Assembly: GCA_947306055.1 (NCBI GenBank)
Contig: CAMZFK010000003.1
Coordinates: 1-52,279 of the forward strand
Direction of reading: 5' to 3'
DNA from: an uncultured Candidatus Saccharibacteria bacterium
GTDB lineage: Bacteria > Patescibacteriota > Saccharimonadia > Saccharimonadales > Saccharimonadaceae
Length of the DNA stretch: 52,279 nt
Each line of letters opens with the position of its first letter. The first letter of the stretch is position 1. Positions 31,227 through 40,773 of the stretch are shown piece by piece. The notes under the pieces are model-generated. The model ran no database searches. It worked only from the letters and a program-made list of their open reading frames with translations, and was not told the origin of the DNA. A program made the translations under genes and the position numbers.

Positions 31227-33228
31227 CGACATCTGTGCTATTAATGGTATCGGTCCGAAGACGGCTGAAATTTTAAAAAAATCCGGAATTTATACGCTAA
31301 GAGATTTTTTTTACAATTTACCTCGAGATTACGAAAATTTTTCAGCTCCAACCACGATTGCCAAAATGCGTCCGGGCAAAGTAGTAATTCGTGGTCGCAT
31401 CTTATCGATAAAATCTCGCCAGGCGAGAAAACGCCGACTAACCATCACGGAGGCGACGATTGGCGACGACACTGGCTCGGTAAAGGCGATTTGGTTCAAT
31501 CAATCTTATCGTGTCAGACAGTTAATCCCTGAAAAGGAATATTATTTTGCTGGGGATTTCAGCTTCAAAAATGGCAGGTTCCAATTAAACTCGCCTTCAG
31601 CGGCCGAAATCGCCGATGTCGACATTGGCTCTGGCCTTAGCCCGATTTATGTAGCACATGGCAAGGTGAAATCTGCTAATTTTAAGAAATTGGTCACTAA
31701 ATCCCGTGCGCTTTTCGCGGAGATTCCAGACCTTTTGCCCACCGTGCCAGCTGGCACTAGAAAAGATGCGCTTTTTAACGTACATTTTCCGCAATCTGAA
31801 AAGATGGTTAAAGCTGCGCGAAATTATTTGGCCTATGAGGAATTATTTGAATTAATCCTAGCCTCAAAGTTAAACCGCCGCGAAAATGAGAAACTAAAAG
31901 CGGCATCGATACCTTTTGACGCTTCAAAAATTCGGGATTTTGTCGCATCGTTGCCATTTAAATTAACCAACGCTCAGCGACTTGCGGCGTGGGAAATTTT
32001 TCAGGATATGGAAAAGGCGACGCCTATGAACCGCCTCTTACAGGGCGATGTAGGCTCCGGTAAAACCGTCGTGGCGGCACTAGCAGCATACGAAGCATTT
32101 CTGGCCAAAAAGCAGGTGGCAATTCTAGCCCCTACGGCGATTCTAGCTACACAACATTTCGAGAATTTGTCAAAGATATTCCGCGATTTTGGCGCACGCG
32201 TAGCACTTCTCACTGGGGCAACAAAGGACAAGGCTTCACTAAAAAAATCCATTTCCGATGGGGAAATAGATGTCGTGGTTGGTACACACGCGCTGCTTAC
32301 CGATGACACTCGATTTTCGGACCTATCGCTCGTCGTCATTGATGAACAGCATCGTTTTGGCGTAGAGCAACGCCAAAAGTTGGTGTTAAAATCCCCGGAC
32401 GGCTTAGCACCCCATCTTTTGTCGATGACCGCGACACCGATTCCGCGTTCGCTTCAGCTCACGGTTTTTGGCGATCTCGATGTATCCATCTTAAATGAAC
32501 TCCCGAAAGGTCGTCAGCCGATAGAGACTAGTATCCTGAAAGGCATCGAAGTTAAGGAAAAATTATACCCAAAAATCCGTGAAATCCTAGCCTCAAAACA
32601 ACAAATCTATTGGGTGTGCAAAGCTATCGACGATGACCCGAGGGCAGAGACTATGTCAGTCAAAATGCGGACCGACAAATTAAAGAGTGTTTTCCCGAAG
32701 ACCAAGATCGAATTTCTCCATGGACGAATGAAGCAAGCCGAAAAAGATGATATTATGGCGCGCTACGCTAGTGGCGAAATCGAAATTTTGGTCTCTACCA
32801 CGGTCATCGAGGTCGGCGTAGATGTAAAAAATGCTAGCCTAATGGTAGTAGAAAATGCCGAGAGTTATGGTCTTGCACAGATTCACCAATTACGTGGGCG
32901 CGTCGGACGGGGAAATACAAAATCTTTTTGCTATCTTCTAACTCCAGATGATATGGCCCCGTCGATGCGACTGCGCGAGCTAGAAAAGTCTTCTGACGGT
33001 TTTCATCTTGCTGAAGTGGATCTGAAATTACGTGGTCCAGGCGAAATTTACGGCTCTTTGCAGCATGGCGCACTAGATCTTAGGATAGCCTCATTCTCTG
33101 ATACAAAATTAATCCATCGCGCCCAGAGCGACGTCGATAAATTCTTGCTTTTAGACGAAAATATGTTAAAATATAAAGAACTTATGTCTGGAATTTCTAA
33201 ATATCAACAATTAACCACTTTGAATTAA
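31177..33228 (+). CDS. recG: ATP-dependent DNA helicase RecG
   Basis: LLQGDVGSGKTVVAALAAYEAFL, VVGTHALLTDDTRFSDLSLVVIDEQHRFGVEQR, SMTATPIPRSL; GTG at 31210 is an alternative start. Confidence 0.95.
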   Translation: MVKSQNGERNIVIELTNDICAINGIGPKTAEILKKSGIYTLRDFFYNLPRDYENFSAPTTIAKMRPGKVVIRGRILSIKSRQARKRRLTITEATIGDDTGSVKAIWFNQSYRVRQLIPEKEYYFAGDFSFKNGRFQLNSPSAAEIADVDIGSGLSPIYVAHGKVKSANFKKLVTKSRALFAEIPDLLPTVPAGTRKDALFNVHFPQSEKMVKAARNYLAYEELFELILASKLNRRENEKLKAASIPFDASKIRDFVASLPFKLTNAQRLAAWEIFQDMEKATPMNRLLQGDVGSGKTVVAALAAYEAFLAKKQVAILAPTAILATQHFENLSKIFRDFGARVALLTGATKDKASLKKSISDGEIDVVVGTHALLTDDTRFSDLSLVVIDEQHRFGVEQRQKLVLKSPDGLAPHLLSMTATPIPRSLQLTVFGDLDVSILNELPKGRQPIETSILKGIEVKEKLYPKIREILASKQQIYWVCKAIDDDPRAETMSVKMRTDKLKSVFPKTKIEFLHGRMKQAEKDDIMARYASGEIEILVSTTVIEVGVDVKNASLMVVENAESYGLAQIHQLRGRVGRGNTKSFCYLLTPDDMAPSMRLRELEKSSDGFHLAEVDLKLRGPGEIYGSLQHGALDLRIASFSDTKLIHRAQSDVDKFLLLDENMLKYKELMSGISKYQQLTTLN

Positions 33229-33229
33229 G

Positions 33230-33742
33230 ATGAAAAATACCGTAAGAGTTTGTTCTGGAATATATCGTGGGCGCGAACTTCTGGTGCCGGCTTCTGGGAC
33301 TCATCCCATGGGGGCGCGCGAAAAAATCGCGCTTTTCAATATGATAGATATTGCCGGCGCTACCGTGCTTGATGTATTCGCTGGCTCTGGCGCATTAGGC
33401 ATTGAGGCATTATCACTTGGAGCAAGACAGGCTACTTTCGTCGAAAAAAACCCAGCTGCAGCCAAAATCATCCGTGAAAATCTCAAAAATTTAAATGTCC
33501 AAAATGGCGAAGTCATTACTGGCGACGTAGCAAAAATCAGCGTCGGCGAGCGTTTTGACGTCGTCATCGCTGATCCGCCCTATGACAATTTCGATATTAA
33601 TACCATAAGCTGTTTGACTAAACTTTTAAAAGATGGTGGTATTTTGGTACTATCACACCCGAATGATGCTCCAAATATTGCCGGTTTATCTCTTATAAAA
33701 ACCCGAAAATACGCCGCTGCGCACATTTCCATTTACCGCTAA
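33230..33742 (+). CDS. rsmD: 16S rRNA (guanine966-N2)-methyltransferase RsmD
   Basis: RVCSGIYRGRELLVP, DVFAGSGALGIEALSLGA, VIADPPYDNFD. Confidence 0.93.
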   Translation: MKNTVRVCSGIYRGRELLVPASGTHPMGAREKIALFNMIDIAGATVLDVFAGSGALGIEALSLGARQATFVEKNPAAAKIIRENLKNLNVQNGEVITGDVAKISVGERFDVVIADPPYDNFDINTISCLTKLLKDGGILVLSHPNDAPNIAGLSLIKTRKYAAAHISIYR

Positions 33743-33795
33743 AATTGATTTTTTTGCAAAAGTGTGATATAATGGAAGTATAAGGAGTTTTTATC

Positions 33796-34155
33796 ATGTA
33801 CAGTGTACCTGACAAAAGAAGGAGTCGTAAGGTCATCGCCTTTTTTGCTACAGCTGCAGTAATCATTGTTAGCTTGGTTGTGGCAATCATCGCAGTTTCA
33901 ACAAACAAAACTTCCGAGGTGAGCATTGCCGGAGAGGAAGACAATACTTCCTTTACGATCTCCGAAGATGCAGGAGACACCGAAAACATTAAAGAAACTA
34001 CTAAAGAAGAGCCTAGTGCCGCAGATGTCGTTGTCAGTACGGACGTGAAGGAACTTCCAACGACGGGTCCAGTAGACCTTCTCACTGTTGCTCTTGCACT
34101 TGGTGGATTGACTACACTCGCCACCGCAATTATAATGTCGAAAATCGAGGCTTAG
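33796..34155 (+). CDS. Small exported protein with LPxTG-type C-terminal sorting signal
   Basis: N-terminal TM; C-terminus ELPTTGPVDLLTVALALGGLTTLATAIIMSKIEA. Confidence 0.7.
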   Translation: MYSVPDKRRSRKVIAFFATAAVIIVSLVVAIIAVSTNKTSEVSIAGEEDNTSFTISEDAGDTENIKETTKEEPSAADVVVSTDVKELPTTGPVDLLTVALALGGLTTLATAIIMSKIEA

Positions 34156-34209
34156 TCTCATACAAAAAACTAGGATTTTCCTAGTTTTTTGTGGTATAAT
34201 ATAGGTATT

Positions 34210-34294
34210 GCCCGAGTGGTGAAATTGGTATACACGTATGCCTTAGGAGCATATGCCAATCGGCGTACAGGTTCAAGTCCTGCCTCGGGCACCA
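34210..34294 (+). tRNA. tRNA-Leu (anticodon UAG)
   Basis: gcccgagtggtgaaattggtatacacgtatgccttaggagcatatgccaatcggcgtacaggttcaagtcctgcctcgggcacca; loop CTTAGGA; CCA encoded. Confidence 0.95.
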
Positions 34295-34380
34295 TTTTTT
34301 TTGCAAAAAATGCTTCAAAAAGCGGACTTGGCGCTTCGCGAACAAGTCCTGCCCCAAAGCACCATTTTTTTGCAAAAAAA
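34273..34380 (+). repeat. tRNA-Leu 3'-end echo: direct repeat plus inverted copy
   Basis: tcaagtcctgcctcgggcaccattttttttgcaaaaaa (34273) and acaagtcctgccccaaagcaccatttttttgcaaaaaaa (34342), with partial inverted copy gcaaaaaatgcttcaaaaagcggacttg between. Confidence 0.8.
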
Positions 34381-34446
34381 CTGAGTAGTAAAAAACTTGC
34401 TTTTTTGTTTTTGCGTATGTTATAATCGTAAGCAGGATGGGAGAAA

Positions 34447-36033
34447 ATGAGTAAAATTGCTAGGTATTTAAATCAACTAATTGTTGGGAATGTTTTCGAT
34501 GCACCAGAGATCCTCGAAGCGTATTCGACCGATCGTTCAGCTTTAAAAATCAGACCAAAATTTGTCGCATTACCAGAATCTACCGATGATATGCGAAAAT
34601 TAATGCGTTTTTGTTATCAACTAGCAATGAAGGATATTAAAATCCCTATCGCAGTTCGCGGCTCAGGCCTAGACGAAATGGGAGCGGATTTATCCAATGG
34701 CCTTGTTATCTCCACCGAAAAGCTTAATCATCTGCTAGAATCTGACAGCCGCGAAAGGCTCGTGCGCGTGCAAGCTGGGATTACTTTGAAAGAGCTAAAT
34801 ACCGCGCTCTCTGTAAGTGGTCTAACTATCCCGATTGGCGGGCATGAAATGGAGACTATTGGTGGGCTTATTTCTAATTGCCCGAGCGATAATTATTCTG
34901 GTAAATACGGCGGAATCATGAATTACGTCGAGAGAATTGAGGTCGTCCTTCCAAATGGTGACGTGCTTCAAACCCGGCGCTACAATCGTCGCTCTGTTAA
35001 ACGCAAAGCTAGCGACAAAACTCTTGAAGGGGACATTTATCGTAAATTACCAAAAATTATTAAGATAAATGAGGCTTTGCTGAAGGGAATTGAAAAAAAT
35101 AACCTAGGCTCAGCTGGTTATCCGACCATCACGAGAGCCATGCACCGTGGTACTATGGATCTTATGCCGCTATTCTTTGGTGCTGAAGGCACTCTTGGTA
35201 TAGTTTCCGAGGTGATATTAAGGGCTGTGCCTATCAAAAAGCAATACCGGCGAGCGGTGGCGACTTTTGAAGATTTTAATGTCGCGCAGAAATTCCTTGA
35301 TCTTGCTAATTCTTTGAAACCGCGCGAGCTTAATGTTTACGACATTAGCATTATCAAGACTGCAGAAGAAACTGGTAAAAAATTGAGTGAAATCACCAAA
35401 AAAGTCGACAAAGGTTTTGTGGTTTTTGTCCGCTTCGACGAAAAGGGCAACTCGAAGTTGCGCAAGCTCGCTAGTGTCAGGAAAGTTCTACCTCGCTCTA
35501 GCCAGTTAATCATTGAGTCGCCAAAGACTGAGAAAGCCCTAAATGAATTCGAAAATTCACTCATTAGTTTCCTGAACTGCGCAAGGTCTGGTGAGCGCGT
35601 ACCACTTTTGACCGATTTTTACTTGCCAGCAAAGAACTTAACTAGCTTCCTCAGCGATATCAATATAGTCGGGTCTAGCTTAGGCCTAGATCTTGCGATT
35701 TTTGGCTCCTATTCAGCCTCTAATTACAGTCTGCGTCCGAAATTTAATCTTGATGACGAAAATTTCGGCAGAATCGCAACCGCTTTCTTGAGGACTGGCG
35801 CGTATATCATTAATCGCCATGGTGGGTCTATCACCGGTGGTTCACCAGAAGGTCGCATCAAAGCCATCGTGACAAACAACGAGCTTCCTGAGGCCGAGAA
35901 AAATCTATATCTCACGATTAAACAAATTTTTGACCGCTATGACATTTTGAATCCAAACGCTAAACTTGGCGCCAATATGCGTTACACTATTACGCATTTC
36001 CGGACTACAAGTTCTGCGAAGATTATGCTATAA
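34447..36033 (+). CDS. FAD-binding oxidase/dehydrogenase (GlcD-like)
   Basis: PIAVRGSGLDEMGADLSNGLVIS; TIPIGGHEMETIGGLISNCPSDNYSGKYGGI. Confidence 0.88.
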   Translation: MSKIARYLNQLIVGNVFDAPEILEAYSTDRSALKIRPKFVALPESTDDMRKLMRFCYQLAMKDIKIPIAVRGSGLDEMGADLSNGLVISTEKLNHLLESDSRERLVRVQAGITLKELNTALSVSGLTIPIGGHEMETIGGLISNCPSDNYSGKYGGIMNYVERIEVVLPNGDVLQTRRYNRRSVKRKASDKTLEGDIYRKLPKIIKINEALLKGIEKNNLGSAGYPTITRAMHRGTMDLMPLFFGAEGTLGIVSEVILRAVPIKKQYRRAVATFEDFNVAQKFLDLANSLKPRELNVYDISIIKTAEETGKKLSEITKKVDKGFVVFVRFDEKGNSKLRKLASVRKVLPRSSQLIIESPKTEKALNEFENSLISFLNCARSGERVPLLTDFYLPAKNLTSFLSDINIVGSSLGLDLAIFGSYSASNYSLRPKFNLDDENFGRIATAFLRTGAYIINRHGGSITGGSPEGRIKAIVTNNELPEAEKNLYLTIKQIFDRYDILNPNAKLGANMRYTITHFRTTSSAKIML

Positions 36034-36056
36034 TAATAAAAACTTGAGGAGTTATT

Positions 36057-37334
36057 ATGAAAACTAAGTTTAAAAAACTTTCTGATTCGCGTGTAGAAAT
36101 CACGGTTACTTTGGATGCTAAAGATTTGAATGCCGCCAAAGAAAAAGCAATCGAAAAATTATCAAAAGAGTTAAAGGTCGAAGGATTTAGGAAGGGCAAA
36201 GTCCCAGCTGACGTTGCTAAGCGTTTTATCCCCGAGAACGAGTTGAATTCTGAAACTATCGATGTCGCAATTCGTACTACCGTAATCACCGCTTTCACCG
36301 AAAACGAAAAATCCCCACTCGCAATTCCTAATGTAAACGTCACCAAATATGTCCCAGACGAGATGGCAGAATATACTGCTACGGCAGACATCATCCCAGA
36401 GGTTAAACTTGGCGACTACAAAAACCTCGGCGTCAAGAAGGAAACTGTTAAAATCTCCGAAAAAGACGTCGCTGGTGTGCTCGACAACCTCTCTAATTCT
36501 TTTGCTGAGAAAAAAGTCACCAAGCGTGCGGCGAAATCTGGCGACGAAGTGATCATCGACTTCGTCGGCAAAAAAGACGACAAGGCTTTTGCTGGCGGCT
36601 CAGCTAAGGATTACCATCTACTTCTCGGTTCTAATACTTTTATCCCTGGGTTTGAAGATGGCATCGTCGGTCACGAACCTGGAGATAAATTCGATCTTAC
36701 GCTTACTTTTCCTAAAGATTACGGCGTAAAGGACCTCGCCGGCGCTAAGACCGTATTCGAGGTGCTTTTGAAACAAGTAAATGAAGTCGTTAAGCCGGAA
36801 ATTGACGACAAACTTGCTAAAAAATGTGGTCCATTCAAAGATTTGGCTGCGTTAAAAGAAGATATTAAGAAAAATCTATCCGCACAGACCGAACACCAGA
36901 ACGAGGAGAAGTACAAGGACGCACTCGTAAAGGCTCTTGTCGCTAAGTCCAAAGTCCCAGCTCCAGATATCTTAATCGATGATCAAATTCGCATGATTCG
37001 TGACGATATTACGAGGAATGCCGCTTCTCAAGGTATGAGTTTTGAGGACTATCTTGAACGTGCTGGTGAAAAAGTCGAAAGTTGGGAGAAGAAAGCTCGT
37101 GAAATCGCAGCCGAGCGCGTAAAAGCCTCTCTAGCTTTGCAAACTTTGGCCGTAAATGAAAAAATCACCGTTTCTGATGACTTAGTAGCCGCAAAAATTG
37201 CCGAGCTTAGGGATGTTTACAAGAAATCTCCAGAAGCGTTGAAGTCACTCAAAGATCCAAATGTTAAAATGGATATCAAAAATCGCATGATTATTGAGGC
37301 TACTTTGGATTATCTCGTCAAAGTGAATAAATAG
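36057..37334 (+). CDS. tig: Trigger factor
   Basis: LKVEGFRKGKVPADV; GDEVIIDFVGKKDDKAFAGGSAKDYHLLLGSNTFIPGFEDGIVGHEPG. Confidence 0.93.
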   Translation: MKTKFKKLSDSRVEITVTLDAKDLNAAKEKAIEKLSKELKVEGFRKGKVPADVAKRFIPENELNSETIDVAIRTTVITAFTENEKSPLAIPNVNVTKYVPDEMAEYTATADIIPEVKLGDYKNLGVKKETVKISEKDVAGVLDNLSNSFAEKKVTKRAAKSGDEVIIDFVGKKDDKAFAGGSAKDYHLLLGSNTFIPGFEDGIVGHEPGDKFDLTLTFPKDYGVKDLAGAKTVFEVLLKQVNEVVKPEIDDKLAKKCGPFKDLAALKEDIKKNLSAQTEHQNEEKYKDALVKALVAKSKVPAPDILIDDQIRMIRDDITRNAASQGMSFEDYLERAGEKVESWEKKAREIAAERVKASLALQTLAVNEKITVSDDLVAAKIAELRDVYKKSPEALKSLKDPNVKMDIKNRMIIEATLDYLVKVNK

Positions 37335-37342
37335 ACACAACC

Positions 37343-37492
37343 ATAATTATATATTTTATTCGCGCTTCGTTTCGCGCCAAGAACAAAAAATAATTTCAGT
37401 CAAGTCTGCGCCGGTATTTCAGTACCGTGCTCGACTTGTGAAATTATTTTTTGTTCTTGGGCTCACTCAATGCTCATAAAATACATAATTAT
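37343..37492 (+). repeat. Long palindromic element, core family D, between tig and rpsL
   Basis: Arms of about 60 bp: ataattatatattttatt...ccaagaacaaaaaataatttcagtcaagtc / gacttgtgaaattattttttgttcttgg...ataaaatacataattat; core tgcgccggtatttcagtaccgtgctc. Confidence 0.9.
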
Positions 37493-37602
37493 TATTGCTC
37501 TATTCCGCTTTCTGTGCTATAATAGTTTAAAGAGTTTCATCTCGTTTGCTATTGCTGTACCGACAAACGAGGAAAAAATAATATAATATAAGGGAATTTT
37601 GA

Positions 37603-38016
37603 ATGCCAACTATCAATCAGTTGATTCGCAAGCCTCGCAAAAAGGCTGCAAAGAAATCCAAATCTCCAGCTCTTGGTTCTATTATTAATACTCTTAAAAC
37701 CAAGCGCTATGAGAAGGCTGCGCCTTTGAAGCGTGGTGTCTGTATCAAAGTAACAACCAAGACCCCAAAGAAACCAAACTCCGCTATGCGTAAGGTTGCT
37801 CGTGTGCGTCTCACCAATGGCCAAGAAGTTTGGGCTTACATCGGCGGTGAAGGTCACAACCTCCAGGAGCACGCAGTAGTACTCGTCCGTGGTGGTCGTG
37901 TGCCAGATCTTCCAGGTGTGCGTTATCACATCGTCCGTGGTACTTTGGATCTTCAAGGCGTCCAGGGCCGTAAACAAGGCCGCTCTAAGTACGGCGCAAA
38001 GAAGGAGGAGAAGTAA
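37603..38016 (+). CDS. rpsL: 30S ribosomal protein S12
   Basis: [14 protein letters not shown]...[20 protein letters not shown]. Confidence 0.98.
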   Translation: MPTINQLIRKPRKKAAKKSKSPALGSIINTLKTKRYEKAAPLKRGVCIKVTTKTPKKPNSAMRKVARVRLTNGQEVWAYIGGEGHNLQEHAVVLVRGGRVPDLPGVRYHIVRGTLDLQGVQGRKQGRSKYGAKKEEK

Positions 38017-38018
38017 TT

Positions 38019-38495
38019 ATGCCACGCAAGACTACTAAATCTTTGGAGCGCAAAGTTTCTCCAGATCGCAAATATCAGTCCATCTTGGTTCAGCGTTTAA
38101 TTAACAAATCGATGCTTGATGGTAAGAAGCAAGCTTCTGAGCGTGCAGTTTATGCTGCAATCGAAGGTGCTGCTAAGAAATTGAAGTCTGAAAATCCAGT
38201 AGAAGTACTAGAAAAAGCCATCGCCAACATTTCTCCAGATTTCGAAGTTAAATCTCGCCGTGTCGGTGGTGCTAACTACCAGATTCCATTCCCAATTTCT
38301 GGACACCGCCAATTGCATTTTGCATTTTCTTGGTTAGTCCAATCAGCTCGTGCTCGTTCTGGCATGCCATATGCTAAGCGCCTCGAGGCTGAAATTGTAG
38401 ATGCCTACAATGAAACTGGTGCTGCCTTCAAGAAGAAGGAAGATTGTCATCGTATGGCTGAAGCAAACCGCGCATTTGCACACTTTGCTCGTTAA
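38019..38495 (+). CDS. rpsG: 30S ribosomal protein S7
   Basis: MPRKTTKSLERKVSPDRKYQSILVQRLINKSMLDGKKQASERAVYAAIE. Confidence 0.98.
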   Translation: MPRKTTKSLERKVSPDRKYQSILVQRLINKSMLDGKKQASERAVYAAIEGAAKKLKSENPVEVLEKAIANISPDFEVKSRRVGGANYQIPFPISGHRQLHFAFSWLVQSARARSGMPYAKRLEAEIVDAYNETGAAFKKKEDCHRMAEANRAFAHFAR

Positions 38496-38611
38496 ACAAC
38501 AAAAAATACCTTTTCGGGGACGCTTGGTCCGGCCCGTCGTCACGGGCGGACCGGCGCTCACTCGCTCCTCGTTAGTCGCGAAAGCCCCTCAAAGGTATTT
38601 TTTTGTTGTTT
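38494..38611 (+). repeat. Palindromic element, core family A, between rpsG and gap
   Basis: Arms aaacaacaaaaaataccttttcgggg / cccctcaaaggtatttttttgttgttt; core with CCCGTCGTCACGGG. Confidence 0.88.
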
Positions 38612-38667
38612 TTCAACAATACATCCAAATCCGTGGTATAATATACATAAGTATATTAGGAGGAAAA

Positions 38668-39675
38668 ATGATAAAAATCGCAATCAACGGTTTTGGTAGA
38701 ATTGGGCGAAATGCTTTTAAGATTATCTCTAGCCGTGACGACGCTGAAGTAGTCGCGATAAACGATATTACAGATGCTTCAACTTTGGCACATCTTTTGA
38801 AACACGATTCTTCTTACGGTGAATTTGAAGAAGATGTCGCAGCTAATGACAACGCCATCGTCGTAAATGGTCGCGAGATTCCGATTTTCGCTGAAAAGGA
38901 TCCTGTAAACCTACCTTGGAGAAAACTCGGTGTAGATGTAGTGATTGAATCAACTGGCTTTTTTACTAAACCAGAAGATGCAAAGAAACATATCGAAGCT
39001 GGCGCGAAACGCGTAATTATTTCCGCTCCGGCCAAAGGTGAGGGAGCCAAGACAATCGTACTTGGGGTTAATGAAGATATAATTGAAGACTCCGACAAAA
39101 TTTTGTCTAATGCTTCTTGTACTACCAACTGTATTGCTCCGGTCATGAAAGTTCTAGAAGATGAATTCGGTATCGAAAAAGCTATGATGACAACCGTTCA
39201 CTCCTATACTGGTTCTCAAAGATTGCTTGATGCTCCGGCTAAAGATTTACGCGAAGCACGTTCGGCCGCCGAGAATATCGTACCGACGACGACTGGTGCG
39301 TCAAAAGCAGCAGCCCTTACGATTCCAAGCCTTACCGGCAAATTCAATGGTCTCTCTGTACGCGTGCCTACCCCTGTAGTATCACTATCAGACATTACTG
39401 CGATTTTGAAGCGCGACGTCACGAAAGAAGAACTTGTAAAATTCTTTGAAAGAATCGCAAAGGATAAGTACTACGAAGATATTATCGGCGTCACGAACGA
39501 AGAGCTCGTCTCGTCCGATTTTATCGGCGATCCACATTCTTGCATCGTAGATTTACCGCTCATCGATGTAGTTGGTGGCAACATGGTAAAGGTTGTAGCT
39601 TGGTATGACAATGAGTGGGGATATTCCAATCGCTTAGTCGAACTAGCTACGGATTTTGGAGGCGAAGCAAGATAA
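38668..39675 (+). CDS. gap: Glyceraldehyde-3-phosphate dehydrogenase
   Basis: MIKIAINGFGRIGRNAFKI; SNASCTTNCIAPV; RBS aggagg; ORF track starts upstream inside rpsG and the palindrome. Confidence 0.96.
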   Translation: MIKIAINGFGRIGRNAFKIISSRDDAEVVAINDITDASTLAHLLKHDSSYGEFEEDVAANDNAIVVNGREIPIFAEKDPVNLPWRKLGVDVVIESTGFFTKPEDAKKHIEAGAKRVIISAPAKGEGAKTIVLGVNEDIIEDSDKILSNASCTTNCIAPVMKVLEDEFGIEKAMMTTVHSYTGSQRLLDAPAKDLREARSAAENIVPTTTGASKAAALTIPSLTGKFNGLSVRVPTPVVSLSDITAILKRDVTKEELVKFFERIAKDKYYEDIIGVTNEELVSSDFIGDPHSCIVDLPLIDVVGGNMVKVVAWYDNEWGYSNRLVELATDFGGEAR

Positions 39676-40124
39676 TGGAAATCTTTGTCGGGGCAGACTA
39701 TCGCGGCTTTGATTTAAAAAACGAAATTGTAGAGTTTTTGATTGCTGAAGGGTATAATGTCACCGACGAAGGCGCTTTCTCCTATAATGAAGGTGATGAT
39801 TTTAACGATCCAGCCATTAGTGTAGCAAAATCAGTCCGAGAGAATCCAGATTCTAAGGGTATTTTAATCTGCGATTCGGCACATGGCGTCACTATGCAAG
39901 CCAATCGCTTCAAAGGAATTCGTGCTGCGCATTGCGGGTCGGTAGAATCCGCAAAATTGGCTCGCGAACACGATAACGCTAACATTCTCTGTATTTCTGC
40001 GCATTTTGTCGACATAGCTCTAGCAAAAGAAATCATAGATACTTTTTTGAATACTGATTTCGTTAATTTAGAACGCCGAGTTAGGCGCATAAATCGCCTA
40101 GATGAAAGGGAAGATTATGCTTAA
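39675..40124 (+). CDS. rpiB: Ribose-5-phosphate isomerase B (RpiB/LacAB family)
   Basis: MEIFVGADYRGFDLKNEIVEFLIAEGYNVTDEGAF...GILICDSAHGVTMQANRFKGIRAAHC. Confidence 0.9.
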   Translation: MEIFVGADYRGFDLKNEIVEFLIAEGYNVTDEGAFSYNEGDDFNDPAISVAKSVRENPDSKGILICDSAHGVTMQANRFKGIRAAHCGSVESAKLAREHDNANILCISAHFVDIALAKEIIDTFLNTDFVNLERRVRRINRLDEREDYA

Positions 40125-40773
40125 GACTATCTCAATCGTACCAACAATTTTGACCAATAATAAATTGGATTATCGCGCACAAATAGAGAGGATAAATTCC
40201 TTTTCTAAACGTGCACAAATCGATATCACCGATGGAATTTTTGCGAAAAGCGAAACCATCCTCCTCTCAAATGTCTGGTGGCCAAAGGGTTGGGAGGCGG
40301 ATTTACATCTGATGCTTGCTCGGCCTTCTTTAGAGCTTGAGACCATTTTGAAGTTAAAACCATCACTCTGCATTTTGCACGCTGAAGCTAAAGAAAACCT
40401 TTTGCCAATTTTCGAAGAACTCAAAAAGCATGGTATTAAGACTGGCGTAGCGATACTTCCGAAGACGTATCCGGGAGATGTACGCCAATACATCGAAGCT
40501 GCTGATTCAGTTTTGATTTTCGCTGGCAAACTTGGTGAACAAGGCGCAGGGGCAGATATGATGCAAATAGAGAAAGTTAATTTGATTCGGAATATCAAAG
40601 CCGAGGTAGAGATTAGCTGGGACGGAGGAGCAAATTTGCAAAATATCCGAGCTTTGGCACATTCCGGAATTGACGTGATCAATGTTGGGTCGGCTCTTTC
40701 TCGTGTAGATAACCCAGCCGAGGTTTACGAACAAATGGTCGCAGAGACCGACAAAAACGGAGTGGTGTTATAA
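40117..40773 (+). CDS. Ribulose-phosphate 3-epimerase-like TIM barrel
   Basis: SIVPTILTNN, IDITDGIFAKSETI, VEISWDGGANLQNIRALAHSGIDVINVGSAL. Confidence 0.8.
   Translation: MLKTISIVPTILTNNKLDYRAQIERINSFSKRAQIDITDGIFAKSETILLSNVWWPKGWEADLHLMLARPSLELETILKLKPSLCILHAEAKENLLPIFEELKKHGIKTGVAILPKTYPGDVRQYIEAADSVLIFAGKLGEQGAGADMMQIEKVNLIRNIKAEVEISWDGGANLQNIRALAHSGIDVINVGSALSRVDNPAEVYEQMVAETDKNGVVL

Noticed and set aside
38401-38667. N-terminal extension of gap in the ORF track
   Set aside because: Extension runs through rpsG and the palindromic element; canonical MIKIAINGFGRIG start with RBS is at 38668.
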